Assembly: GCF_000426645.1 (NCBI RefSeq)
Contig: NZ_AUFT01000008.1
Span: 186,001-250,000 of the forward strand
Length of the DNA: 64,000 nt
Direction: 5' to 3'
DNA from: Nakamurella lactea DSM 19367
GTDB lineage: Bacteria; Actinomycetota; Actinomycetes; Mycobacteriales; Nakamurellaceae
Both the position numbers and the translations under genes were made by a program. The notes under the pieces are model-generated. The model was not told the origin of the DNA, did no database searches, and saw only the letters and a program-made list of their open reading frames with translations. Shown here piece after piece: positions 25,860-34,835 of this stretch (its first letter is position 1; each line of letters opens with the position of its first letter).

Positions 25860-26482
25860 TGACCCGCATCGCGAAGGTCCCTTCGAATCCTCCAGCTGAG
25901 TTGGTTCGCGAGCCCCGTGACGTCGTCGTCCGTCGCCTGCCGCTGTGGCGCATCCACACAGCCAGGGGTCCGTACCCGAGCCGCTGGAACGCCCTTCGGA
26001 CCTTCGGTCCGCTGAAGACCGCACGGTTCGACCCGCATCCGCCCCCGCTAGGCGACCATCCGGGATACGGCGTCGCCTACACCGCGTTCGACATCGCAAC
26101 GTGCGCGGCCGAGGTGTTTCAGGCATCCCGGACGATCGCACTCACCGACGAGCACGACGTCACTGGCTGGCCGCCGACACGAGATCTGCAGCTCCTCGAC
26201 CTCACTGACACCTGGGCGCTACGCAACGGCGCTTCCAACTCGCTGGCCTCATGGAAGCGGTCGACGTGCAGGGCCTGGTCCGCCGCAATTCGGGACAGCT
26301 GGCCAGACCTGGACGGTCTGGTCAGTCGCTCGACCATGACCGGCCGAGAGATGGTTACCCTCTTCGATCCGTCGTTGACTGCATTTCCGGCGGCCCCCTC
26401 GTTCCGCCGGCCACTCGACCATCCAGCGATCCAGGCGACCATGGTGCGCGCGGCCGCCGAGTGCGGGTATCGAATCGCCTGA
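25859..26482 (+). CDS. RES-domain toxin (NAD+-degrading, MbcT-like)
   Basis: 207 residues. RES family features: LWRIHTARGPYPSRWNA with the conserved Arg residues, then GVAYTAFDIATCAAEVF with the conserved Tyr and Glu, and a C-terminal Ser-rich region. Characterised relatives (MbcT, Res) break down NAD+ by hydrolysis or phosphorolysis. GTG start overlaps the last base of the antitoxin stop, so translation is coupled. Length and spacing indicate an intact pair. Confidence 0.85.
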   Translation: MTRIAKVPSNPPAELVREPRDVVVRRLPLWRIHTARGPYPSRWNALRTFGPLKTARFDPHPPPLGDHPGYGVAYTAFDIATCAAEVFQASRTIALTDEHDVTGWPPTRDLQLLDLTDTWALRNGASNSLASWKRSTCRAWSAAIRDSWPDLDGLVSRSTMTGREMVTLFDPSLTAFPAAPSFRRPLDHPAIQATMVRAAAECGYRIA

Positions 26483-26574
26483 CCGCCATTGCCGAGCTCG
26501 AGGTACCCGTACTGGCAGTGTCCTGGTCCGGCGGCTGTGGACCTCGTGCGGCGACCGGCCCTAGGGTGACGTCC

Positions 26575-27354
26575 GTGACCGGGAGTCCTCAAAGCTGGCA
26601 GGAGCGCTTCTCGAGTACCTTCGCTCGCCCGGAGTCTGCTGTGGAGCAGCGGATTTGGGCAGAGGTCTACGGCGAGGAGTTCCCGGCCGCGGCAAATCCG
26701 CACAGCTACGTCTCGGTCAGCGAGCTGGAGCGCTTCGACACAGAGTTGCAGGTCGGGTCCGGGGACGTACTGGCCGACCTGGGATGCGGACGGGGCGGGC
26801 CAGGTCTGTGGGTCGCCGGCCGTCGACGGGCCCGTTTGGTGGGGATCGACATCGCCGCCACAGCGCTGGACGCGGCCCGCGCTCGAGCTGAGGCGTTGGG
26901 GATGGCCGACTCCGCCGACTTCCGGCTCGGATCTTTCGCCGACACTGGTTTGGCCACTGGAACGGTCCAGGCCGTGATGAGCGCGGACGCCTTGTTGTTT
27001 GCACCGGACAAGTCCGCCGCGATCGCGGAACTGGCAAGGATCCTGATGCCCTCCGGTCGCGCGGTCCTGACCAGCTGGGACTATTCCCGACAGCCCGTCG
27101 GCCGGCCGCCGCAGCTGGCGGACCACCGTCCGTTGCTGCAGGACGCTGGATTCGACGTGATCGCCTATCAGGAGACCGAACACTGGCGGGACCGGCAGAC
27201 CCGAACCACGGACCTCATGCTGCGGGCCGTTGACGAATTGGCGGCGGAGAGCGGCCGTGACCCTGCCAAGATCCGCGTCTCTCTCGAGGAGATGCAGGCC
27301 ACCATCGAGTGCATGAGCCGCCGGGTTTTCATCGTTGCCGGGCGGCGCGGGTAG
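26575..27354 (+). CDS. Class I SAM-dependent methyltransferase
   Basis: 259 residues. Motif I VLADLGCGRGGPGLWVA, then GIDIAATALDAARARAE (acidic end of strand 2), SADALLFAPDK (motif II region) and ILMPSGRAVLTSWD form the Rossmann-type methyltransferase core of the Methyltransf_11/25 kind. The substrate is not evident. The GTG at 26575 starts just before the first conserved helices; the upstream frame runs through the toxin gene and is rejected. It is convergent with the GH3 gene, 15 bases apart. Confidence 0.82.
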   Translation: MTGSPQSWQERFSSTFARPESAVEQRIWAEVYGEEFPAAANPHSYVSVSELERFDTELQVGSGDVLADLGCGRGGPGLWVAGRRRARLVGIDIAATALDAARARAEALGMADSADFRLGSFADTGLATGTVQAVMSADALLFAPDKSAAIAELARILMPSGRAVLTSWDYSRQPVGRPPQLADHRPLLQDAGFDVIAYQETEHWRDRQTRTTDLMLRAVDELAAESGRDPAKIRVSLEEMQATIECMSRRVFIVAGRRG

Positions 27355-27369
27355 GCCGCCTCGGCCGGA

Positions 27370-29790
27370 CTACCGGGGTCTCGGCGACCGTTCGACGAGC
27401 GGGAGGTATGCGTCGGCGACCACGGGCGGCAGCTGCGGATCGTCGGGCAGCTCGATGACGGCACGCAGGCGCACGTCACGCGACGACGAACCGATCTCGA
27501 TGACGAACTCGCCGCCCTCCCGCCGCCATGCACCGTGTCGGCCGTCGTCGCGGTCGACGGCCACGTCCCAGTAGGCGAAGTCGCGGCTGGTCAATGCGAA
27601 TGCAACCTCGGCGCTCTCGCCGGCGGCCAGCGCAACCTTGTCGAATCCGCGGAGTTCGCGCTCCGGACGCCGGACGGCTGCGTCCGGGTCGCCGACGTAG
27701 AGCTGGACGATCTCCTGGCCCGCGCGGGGCCCGGTGTTGGTCACCGTGCAGATCGCCTGCACCGCACCGGCTTTCGCATCGGTGATCTCGACCCTCAGGT
27801 CGGAGTAGCCGAACGCCGTGTACGACAGGCCGTGGCCGAAGGGGTAGCGGACATCGCGGCGCAGGGCGTCGTACCAGCGGTAGCCGATGAACACGCCTTC
27901 GCCGTAGACGACGGTGCCGCGCTCGCCGGTCCAGGTCAGGTAGCTTGGCGTGTCCTCCAGTGTCAGCGGGAACGTCTCGGCGACCTTCCCGGACGGATTG
28001 ACCCGCCCGAGCAACACGTCGACCACCGCGATGCCGCCGGCCTGGCCGGGGAGCCAGGCCTCGACGATCGCGTCGACCCGGTCGTGCCACGGGTCCATGG
28101 TCACGGCGGCGCCGTTGGCGAGCACGACCACCAGCGCCGCCTCCGTCCGTTCGCGCAGATCGGCGAGCCGGCCGAGCAGCGCCACCTGGTCGCCGGGCAG
28201 AGCGAGCGTCGTGCGGTCGTCGGCCTCCTGCTCGAAGGCCAGTGGGAGACCGACGAAAGCCAGGATGACGTCGGCGTTCTCGGCGACCGCGACGGCCTCG
28301 TCGGCCAGCCGAATGGCCGTCGCGGACAGTGGTCCGGCGGCGACCCGTTCCGCGGCGTCCGCCAGTCGGAGCGCCTCGGCCAGCGCCGCCGACCGGCGAG
28401 CCGGCCCTACGCCGTCGTCGACGAACTGCGCGTTGTGCGAGTCGAGGTAGGCGCGAAGGTCGTCCTGGTACGGGTTCTTGGGCGCGTGGAAGTACCCGGG
28501 CGCGTAGTCGATCCGATCACCGACGGCCTCCCGTAATGCGTCCAGGGCGCTGTCGACGCGTGTCGGGTCGACCCCGGATGACCCGCCGCCCTGGATGCGC
28601 GGGTGTTCGGCGAAGGCGCCGATGACGGCTACCCGCCCTGGCTGGGCGAGATCGATCGGCAGCACCGCAGTGCCGCCCGCGCTGCCCGCGTCAGCCGGGA
28701 CAACCCCGCTACGCCCAACCGGGACAACCCCGCTGCGGTCACCGGGTGCTCGGCGGGACTCGTTGCGCAGCAGGGTGACGCATGCGGCGGCCGCCTCGCG
28801 GGCGAGGGCATGATGCTCGTCGGCGCGCAGTAGGGCCAGCTGCTCATCGCTCAGTCGGTCGCCGGGTGCGACTCCCAGATCCATCACCGGGCCGTTCACC
28901 AGGTCGGGCCCGGGATAGGCACGGGCGACCAGCTGCAGCACCCGACGGGCGGCGGCATCGACCAGCTTCTCGTTCAACTCGCCGGACCGCACGGCCGCGA
29001 CGATTTCCGCATCCGTCACCCCGGCCGTCCCCGGCATCTCAAGATCGAGTCCGGCGCGCAGGGCCGGCACGCGATGGTGAACGGCGTTCCAGTCGGACAT
29101 CACAACGCCGCCGTATCCCCACTCGTCACGCAGCACATCGGTGAGCAACCACCGGTTCTCCGACGCATGCACGCCTTGCAGGCGGTTGTAGGAGCACATC
29201 ACGCTCCACGGATCGGCCTTCGCGATGACCCGTTCGAACGCCGCGAAGTAGATCTCGCGCAGCGTCCGCTCGTCGGCCTCGACGGAGATCCGGGTCCGTT
29301 CGATCTCCTGGTTGTTGGCCGCGAAATGCTTGAGCGAGGTGCCGACGCCGACCGACTGGACGCCGTCGACGTACGCGGCGCCAAGTTCCCCGGACAGCGT
29401 CGGATCTTCCGAGAAGTACTCGAAGTTGCGTCCGCACAACGGCGAACGCTTCATGTTGACGCCGGGGCCCAGGACCACCTGTACGCCGAGCGCGCTGGCC
29501 TCTTCGCCGATCGCGCGACCGACCCGGCGGGTCAGCTCCCGATCCCAGGACGCGCCCATCGCCGAGGCCGTCGGAAACCCGGTCGCCGGGATCCAGACCA
29601 TGTCGACCCCCGTCTCCTTGCGCAGCCCGTGCGGGCCGTCCCCGACCTCCACTGCGGGCACCCGCACGCCGTCTGCCGGCCGGTCGATCGTCTCCGTGTA
29701 CCAGTCGTCGTGCCCGGAGAGCAGAGATGCCTTCTCCGGCAGGGTGAGTGCGGTCAGCACGGCCTCGACATCGAACGGAACGGAGGGCAT
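27370..29790 (-). CDS. GH3 family beta-glycosidase (intracellular)
   Basis: 806 residues, no signal peptide. Seen: GVQVVLGPGVNMKRSPLCGRNFEYFSEDP, the KHFAANNQE substrate pocket, and VVMSDWNA whose Asp is the GH3 nucleophile; the C-terminal FnIII-like domain has FGHGLSYT. Known members release glucose, xylose or GlcNAc from non-reducing ends. It is the last gene of the GntR-controlled sugar operon, so it probably cleaves imported oligomers. The segment near residues 350-370 contains a duplicated SGVVP(V/A) stretch encoded by a repeat also found before rpsF. Start ATG has AAGGA five bases upstream. Confidence 0.9.
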   Translation of the reverse strand: MPSVPFDVEAVLTALTLPEKASLLSGHDDWYTETIDRPADGVRVPAVEVGDGPHGLRKETGVDMVWIPATGFPTASAMGASWDRELTRRVGRAIGEEASALGVQVVLGPGVNMKRSPLCGRNFEYFSEDPTLSGELGAAYVDGVQSVGVGTSLKHFAANNQEIERTRISVEADERTLREIYFAAFERVIAKADPWSVMCSYNRLQGVHASENRWLLTDVLRDEWGYGGVVMSDWNAVHHRVPALRAGLDLEMPGTAGVTDAEIVAAVRSGELNEKLVDAAARRVLQLVARAYPGPDLVNGPVMDLGVAPGDRLSDEQLALLRADEHHALAREAAAACVTLLRNESRRAPGDRSGVVPVGRSGVVPADAGSAGGTAVLPIDLAQPGRVAVIGAFAEHPRIQGGGSSGVDPTRVDSALDALREAVGDRIDYAPGYFHAPKNPYQDDLRAYLDSHNAQFVDDGVGPARRSAALAEALRLADAAERVAAGPLSATAIRLADEAVAVAENADVILAFVGLPLAFEQEADDRTTLALPGDQVALLGRLADLRERTEAALVVVLANGAAVTMDPWHDRVDAIVEAWLPGQAGGIAVVDVLLGRVNPSGKVAETFPLTLEDTPSYLTWTGERGTVVYGEGVFIGYRWYDALRRDVRYPFGHGLSYTAFGYSDLRVEITDAKAGAVQAICTVTNTGPRAGQEIVQLYVGDPDAAVRRPERELRGFDKVALAAGESAEVAFALTSRDFAYWDVAVDRDDGRHGAWRREGGEFVIEIGSSSRDVRLRAVIELPDDPQLPPVVADAYLPLVERSPRPR
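28695..28737. repeat. Two repeat copies inserted in frame in the GH3 gene
   Basis: CCGGGACAACCCCGCTACGCC (28695-28715) and a second copy from 28719 have a 24-base period and match the motif found twice at 14926-14964. On the coding strand they give GVVPVGRSGVVP, a low-complexity loop absent from typical GH3 proteins. Confidence 0.75.
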
Positions 29791-29834
29791 GACAATCCTT
29801 CTTGACTGGGAACGAACAACGGACGGTACGGCGC

Positions 29835-30836
29835 TCAGGTCATCAGGAAGTCCTGCGGGTGGTCGTCCCGCACTCGGGCGAGTAGCTCGGGCCCGACCGT
29901 CACGCCGCCCTCGGCCAGCGCGTCGAGCACGACGCCGGACAGCGGCGAGGCGGCGGCCACCACGACCCGCGCCGCCGGTGCGACCCGACCGAGCTCCGTG
30001 ACCAGGGCATCCCGCATCGCAGGGTGTTCGGACGTCGCGACCGAACCGTTCAGTAGCACCGGCAGCTCCCCGGACGCCAGCTCGACGCCGACCCGACGCG
30101 CGCACCAGTGCGCGTACCGGACGAACGCCGCCGCCTGGTCCGCGACGATGCCGCGGGCGACATCGTCGCCGGCGTCGGCCGCGGCGAGCACGATCCGGGA
30201 CGCCCGCCACAGGTCCGATCCGGGCCGGGCACCGAACCGGCGGGTGAAGGTGTGCCGCAGCTCCCAGGCGTCGACGACGCCGTAGAGCTCGCAGAGTGCC
30301 GGGGTCAGTGCGGTTTCCGGCGCGATCCCCATCCAGGCGCGCACCACGGCCCGCAGCGCGGCGTCGCCGAGCGCGGCGCCGCCCAGGGCGTCGAAGACGA
30401 ACATGCCGGAGCACTCCTCGCGGCCGTCGGCGGACCGGGCGCCGATGGCCGGCCCGGTGCCGACCGCGATCGAGACGCCGACGCCGGATCCGTCGATCAG
30501 CCGCAGCGAGGCGAACCCGTCGTTCTTGATGCTGCGCGACCCGAGAGCCGGCAATCGCCGGTCGAGGTGTTCGGCCCAGAACTGCTCATCCTCCGGGTAG
30601 TCGACGCCGGCCAGTCTGAACGCCGCAGAGGTGATCTCGGCGTCCGTCACCCCGGCGTCGGCGAAGGCGACCGAGACGGCACCGAAAACGGCGTTCAGGG
30701 CCTCCGGAATGCTGGCGGCCCCGTAGATGTCGCCCCGCCCGCCGCGGCCGCGGCCCAGCACGGTGCCGTCGCCGTCGACGACCAGTGCGACCGTCTTGGA
30801 GTTGCCGGCGTCGACCGCCAGATGTCGGGTGCTCAC
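29835..30836 (-). CDS. BadF/BadG/BcrA-type sugar kinase (N-acetylglucosamine kinase-like)
   Basis: 333 residues. ASKHA fold: N-terminal phosphate-1 loop LAVDAGNSKTVALV, VAVGTGPAIG (phosphate-2 region), DALGGAALGDAAL, and LNGSVATS near the C-terminus (adenosine loop). Relatives phosphorylate N-acetylglucosamine or glucosamine with ATP. The GTG overlaps the stop of the GH4 gene by four bases, so expression is coupled. In this operon it would provide the phosphorylated sugar for the GH4 and NagB-like enzymes. Confidence 0.82.
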   Translation of the reverse strand: MSTRHLAVDAGNSKTVALVVDGDGTVLGRGRGGRGDIYGAASIPEALNAVFGAVSVAFADAGVTDAEITSAAFRLAGVDYPEDEQFWAEHLDRRLPALGSRSIKNDGFASLRLIDGSGVGVSIAVGTGPAIGARSADGREECSGMFVFDALGGAALGDAALRAVVRAWMGIAPETALTPALCELYGVVDAWELRHTFTRRFGARPGSDLWRASRIVLAAADAGDDVARGIVADQAAAFVRYAHWCARRVGVELASGELPVLLNGSVATSEHPAMRDALVTELGRVAPAARVVVAAASPLSGVVLDALAEGGVTVGPELLARVRDDHPQDFLMT

Positions 30837-32134
30837 GTCAGCAGACGCTCCGGCAGGTACTCGCGGTGCGCGTACGCCATCTCGTCGTACAACTCTTCGG
30901 CGACTCGCAGGGTCGGCACCATCGGGTTCGCCGCCAGTGCCCTGATGCCGTCGGCGCGGGTACCCCTCCAGGCCGCCTCGGCCGCCAGGTACTGGTACTC
31001 GGCCAACTCCTGGACCAGGCCGCGCACCGCGTGCGGCAACGGCTGTTGCGGCAGCGGATGCACGCCCTGGGCATCGACCGTCGACCACACCTCGACCACG
31101 ACGTCCTCGTCGAACCCGGGCAGCGCCGTTCCGGTGTTCTGCAGGTTGACCGGCAGCCGGGCGCCGGTGTCGTTGTAGTAGGCGCTCATCACGTCGATCG
31201 CCAGCTCGAGCTCGTGGATGCCCCCGCGCGAGCGCTTCGGGTCCAGCTCCGGGATCTCGGCGTTCGCCTGCTCCTCGTAATGCTGCCAGTAGCCGGGGAC
31301 GGCGGCCAGCAGGTCCTCGGCCCTGGTGGTGCGGGCGCCCTGCAGTTCGCGCAGCACCTCCTCACGGAAGTAGTAGTACTGGAAGTAGTCGCTGGGCACC
31401 GACCTCATCGTCGTCGCGAGTTGCAGCATCCGCTTCGAGTGGGTGTCGAGCGTCGGATCGTCGCGGCGCTCCTCCCAGGCGGCGTCCAGCAGCGGCATCA
31501 GGTCCTGGCCGTCGTAGGTGTGCTGGTACGACCAGCAGTTGTGGTTGACGCCGGCCATCACGATGTCGGCCTTGGCCGGATCGAGGCGGGCCGCGCGCAG
31601 CACCGTGTTCGGGAAGGTGATCGGCCCCTCGCACATCGACCACATGGTCCGGTCGGTGAACCGGGTGACGGCCTGCGAGACGATGTTCACCGGGTTCGTG
31701 TAGTTGAAGATGATCGCGTTCGGGGCGACGGCGTCCAGGTCGCGGACGATGTCCTCGTAGATGTGGATCGAGCGCAGCGACATGAAGAACCCGCCGGGCC
31801 CTTGGGTCTCCTGGCCGATCACCCCGTGCTTGAGCGGGATCCGCTCGTCCAGGGCGCGGGCGGCGAAGTCGCCGGGCCGGAAGCTCGACAGCACGGCGTC
31901 GGCATCGGTGAGCGCGGCCCGGCGATCCGTCGTCGAGCTGATCGTGATGTCGACACCCTGGGCCTTGGCGATCTTGGTGGCGATCGTCTCGACGGCCTGC
32001 AGCCGGTCGGGGTTGACGTCCTGGATGACGACCTCGGAGCCGTCGAACTCCTTGCCGTGGGCCAGGAACGACGCCATGGTCCCGGCGCCACGGGAGGATC
32101 CGCCGCCGATGTAGACGAGTTTGATGGCTGCCAT
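30833..32134 (-). CDS. GH4 family 6-phospho-beta-glycosidase
   Basis: 433 residues. NAD-binding start LVYIGGGSSRGAGTMASFL; QETQGPGGFFMSLRS; FNYTNPVNIV; MCEGP and GVNHNCW, where Cys and His hold the catalytic metal. GH4 enzymes hydrolyse phosphorylated disaccharides by an NAD- and Mn-dependent redox-elimination path. No phosphotransferase genes are nearby, so the phosphate probably comes from the adjacent BadF-type kinase. It is followed by that kinase with a four-base overlap. Confidence 0.9.
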   Translation of the reverse strand: MAAIKLVYIGGGSSRGAGTMASFLAHGKEFDGSEVVIQDVNPDRLQAVETIATKIAKAQGVDITISSTTDRRAALTDADAVLSSFRPGDFAARALDERIPLKHGVIGQETQGPGGFFMSLRSIHIYEDIVRDLDAVAPNAIIFNYTNPVNIVSQAVTRFTDRTMWSMCEGPITFPNTVLRAARLDPAKADIVMAGVNHNCWSYQHTYDGQDLMPLLDAAWEERRDDPTLDTHSKRMLQLATTMRSVPSDYFQYYYFREEVLRELQGARTTRAEDLLAAVPGYWQHYEEQANAEIPELDPKRSRGGIHELELAIDVMSAYYNDTGARLPVNLQNTGTALPGFDEDVVVEVWSTVDAQGVHPLPQQPLPHAVRGLVQELAEYQYLAAEAAWRGTRADGIRALAANPMVPTLRVAEELYDEMAYAHREYLPERLLT

Positions 32135-32206
32135 CTGATCAGTTTCCTTCGATAGTTGAGTGGTGGAAAGGCGTGCGGGGGCCGGTGCTGCCGACCCGGG
32201 CCGCGG

Positions 32207-32989
32207 CTAGTGGCCGGCGGCGGCGCGGTCGGCGATCAGGGACGGGTTCTTGCACTCGACGGTGATGGTCGCCGGCCAGTCCGGCTCGTACCGTTCTGCC
32301 TCGGCGATCCGGGCGTAGGCGTCGCGCTTGTGCTCGCCGCAGACGATCATGATCACCTCGCGGGAGGTGGCGGCGATGGTGTCGATGCCGACCGTCACCC
32401 CGTGCGTCGGGACCAGGTCCAGGGTGGTGAATTCGGGGAAGGTGCCCATGTTGTCGCGGCGGGTCGCCGCGCCGAGTTCGGTGACGTGCGATCGGGAGTC
32501 GCGGGCGGTGCCGGGCTGGTTGAACGCGATGTGGCCGTCGGAGGCGCCGGTGGCCAGTAGGAACAGGTCGATCCCACCGGCCGCCTCGATCCGCTCGTCG
32601 TAGCCGGCAGGATCGGCCGGGTCCGGCAGCCAGACCTGGGTCGGGGCAACGGTTCCGGCCGCTGCGCAGCCGGCCGCGATCGGCCCGAGGATCTGCCGGC
32701 GGGCGAACCCGAGGCACGAGTAGGACCGCTCCGGGTCGACGCAGCGCAGCGCACCGTCGGCGCCCGGGACCACGTACTCGTCCATCATCACGATCACCAG
32801 CCGGGACAGGTCGGCGCCCCGACCGGCCAGCCGGGCCAGGGCCCGGTAGCTGGGCGCGCCGGTCCGTCCCCCGGGACAGCCGAGCAGGAAGTGCTGCCCC
32901 TTGGTGGCGGCCAGGCGGTCCAGGATCATCGCCGCGACCGCCTCGCCGACCGTGTCGGGATCGGGCAGGACCATCGGTGGCAGAGTCAC
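32207..32989 (-). CDS. NagB/6-phosphogluconolactonase-like isomerase or deaminase
   Basis: 260 residues. NagB fold: LLGCPGGRTGAPSYRAL (phosphate loop), LVIVMMDEYVV with the catalytic Asp, and LLATGASDGHIAFNQPG, matching GxGxDGHIAFNEPG of glucosamine-6-phosphate deaminase (Glu replaced by Gln). The final REVIMIVCGEHK matches the sugar-phosphate-binding C-term of NagB. Likely reaction: glucosamine-6-phosphate to fructose-6-phosphate and ammonia, or a related sugar phosphate. Start GTG has GGGGGAGA upstream. Confidence 0.8.
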   Translation of the reverse strand: MTLPPMVLPDPDTVGEAVAAMILDRLAATKGQHFLLGCPGGRTGAPSYRALARLAGRGADLSRLVIVMMDEYVVPGADGALRCVDPERSYSCLGFARRQILGPIAAGCAAAGTVAPTQVWLPDPADPAGYDERIEAAGGIDLFLLATGASDGHIAFNQPGTARDSRSHVTELGAATRRDNMGTFPEFTTLDLVPTHGVTVGIDTIAATSREVIMIVCGEHKRDAYARIAEAERYEPDWPATITVECKNPSLIADRAAAGH

Positions 32990-33053
32990 ATCTCCCCCTG
33001 GGAGTGATAGCGGGTGCGGCGGATGCTGGTGGGCCGGCGAGAACGGGCTGAAG

Positions 33054-33875
33054 TCATTCCTTGATCGCGCCCGCGAGCATCCCGGAGATGAACTTGCGCT
33101 GGAAGATCACGTAGAGGATCAGCACAGGGGCCGCGACAATCAGGCCGCCGGCCGCCATCAGGTTGATCTGGGTGACGTACTTGCCCTGGAAGACGCCGAG
33201 GGCGACGGTGGCCGTCTGGTTGCTGCCGTGCAGGAACACCAGCGAGAGGAAGTAATCGTTCCAGGTCCACATGAAGCTCAGTAGGATCAGCGTGTAGATC
33301 GCCGGCCGGACCATCGGCGTGGCGAGGTGGCGCAGCATCTGCACCGGGCCGGCTCCGTCGATCTCGGCCGACTCGAAGGTGGCCCGCGGCAGTGCGCGGA
33401 ACGCCGCGCGCATCCAGAAGATGCCGAATGGCACGCCCATGCCCAGGTTGATCAGGATGATCCCGGGCAGCGAGTTCGTCATCCCGAAGGTCCGGAACTG
33501 GTAGTACAGCGGGACAATGATCGCCTCGGTGGAGATCATCATGCCGAGCAGGACGATCGGGAACAGCACCCTCTCCCCGGCGACCCCGAGGACGCCGAAG
33601 GCGTACCCGCCGAGCAAGGCCAACACCACCTGACCGATGACGACGCAGACCGCGATGGTCAGCGAGACCGTCAGCGCCCGCCCGAATCCGGCCTGTTGCC
33701 AGGCGGTGGCGAAGTTGCCCCACTCGAACTTCGACGGCGAGACCGGCCCGCCGGAACGGTCGGGGCTCAGCGCCGCCAACACGAACGTCACGATCGGGAA
33801 CAGCACGACGACGGCCATCACGGTCAGCACGACGTAGTTCACCGTGCGTTCGGTCCTGGAGATCATGTCAGTCAC
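33054..33875 (-). CDS. Sugar ABC transporter permease (MalG type)
   Basis: 273 residues, six membrane helices, with the cytoplasmic EAA loop ESAEIDGAGPVQMLRHLATP that contacts the ATPase. CUT1-family permease. The start overlaps the upstream permease stop by eight bases. No ATP-binding subunit is encoded in the operon; CUT1 systems of this group usually borrow a shared MsiK-type ATPase. Confidence 0.93.
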   Translation of the reverse strand: MTDMISRTERTVNYVVLTVMAVVVLFPIVTFVLAALSPDRSGGPVSPSKFEWGNFATAWQQAGFGRALTVSLTIAVCVVIGQVVLALLGGYAFGVLGVAGERVLFPIVLLGMMISTEAIIVPLYYQFRTFGMTNSLPGIILINLGMGVPFGIFWMRAAFRALPRATFESAEIDGAGPVQMLRHLATPMVRPAIYTLILLSFMWTWNDYFLSLVFLHGSNQTATVALGVFQGKYVTQINLMAAGGLIVAAPVLILYVIFQRKFISGMLAGAIKE

Positions 33876-34833
33876 GCTCCGAAACGCGGGTGATGACCAG
33901 GGCGACCACCAGGCACAGCACCGCCATCACCACGCCGATCGCGGCGGCCAACCCGACCTGCGGGTTCTGGAACGCGGCCTTGTAGAGCGCGACGGCCGGG
34001 GTGAGGGTCGAGGTGCCGGGGCCGCCGTGGGTGGTGATCCAGACCAGATCGAAGGTCCGCAGCGCGGCGGTCATGGTCAGCGTCAGCGCAACGGCGAGCT
34101 GCCCGCGCAGACCCGGCAGGGTGACGGCGAAGAACTCCCGGAACGGGCCGGCGCCGTCCATCCGCGCCGCCTCGTACAGTTCCGGCGCGATCGCCGAGGT
34201 GCCGGAGATGAACAGCACCATGCAGAAGCCGAAGGTGACCCAGGTGCCGATCAGGCCAAGGGCCGGTAGCGCCCAGGTGAAATCGCCCAGCCAGGTGCGG
34301 GCCAGCGAGTCCAGCCCGATCGCCCGCAGCGCCTGGTTGAGCGGGCCGTCGGGGGCGTAGATCCGTTTGAAGACCAGGGCGATGACGACGGTCGTCATCA
34401 CCTGCGGGAGGAAGAAGATCCACCGGTAGACGGCCATCCCCGGCTGCTTGGCCCTGGTCAGCAGGGCCGCGGAGAACAGGCCGAGGACGATCGGCAGCAG
34501 CGCGAAGAAGCAGATCAGCACCAGCACGTGCCCGAAGGTGGAACGCAGGATCGGGTCGGTGACGAAGGTGACGTAGTTGTCGAAGCCGACCCAGGTCGCC
34601 GCGCTGACCCCGTCCCACTTGAAGAACGAGTACTGGATCGATTGGACCAGCGGCGCCAGCACCACCACCGCGTAGACGGCGAGCGGCAGGGCCGCGAAGG
34701 CCAGGCCGGTCCACCGCCGCCGACGCCGCGCGGAGCGGCGCCGGGGTGGAGCCGACGCCGTCTCGCGCGGCTCCGCCGCGGCGGACCCGGCGGCCGCCGT
34801 CCAGACGCCGGTAGAGCGGGCGGGTGCGGACAC
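33868..34833 (-). CDS. Sugar ABC transporter permease (MalF type)
   Basis: 321 residues. A basic N-terminus (RRRSARRRRRW) precedes six helices; the EAA loop is LYEAARMDGAGPFREFFAVTLP. GTG 34833 is two bases after the stop of the binding-protein gene, which fixes the start against the long upstream frame. It forms the translocation channel with the MalG-type partner. Confidence 0.92.
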   Translation of the reverse strand: MSAPARSTGVWTAAAGSAAAEPRETASAPPRRRSARRRRRWTGLAFAALPLAVYAVVVLAPLVQSIQYSFFKWDGVSAATWVGFDNYVTFVTDPILRSTFGHVLVLICFFALLPIVLGLFSAALLTRAKQPGMAVYRWIFFLPQVMTTVVIALVFKRIYAPDGPLNQALRAIGLDSLARTWLGDFTWALPALGLIGTWVTFGFCMVLFISGTSAIAPELYEAARMDGAGPFREFFAVTLPGLRGQLAVALTLTMTAALRTFDLVWITTHGGPGTSTLTPAVALYKAAFQNPQVGLAAAIGVVMAVLCLVVALVITRVSERD

Positions 34834-34835
34834 CG

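Noticed and set aside
30785-32155. 456-codon plus-strand frame opposite GH4
   Set aside because: Shadow of the GH4 gene, whose motifs are clear on the minus strand.
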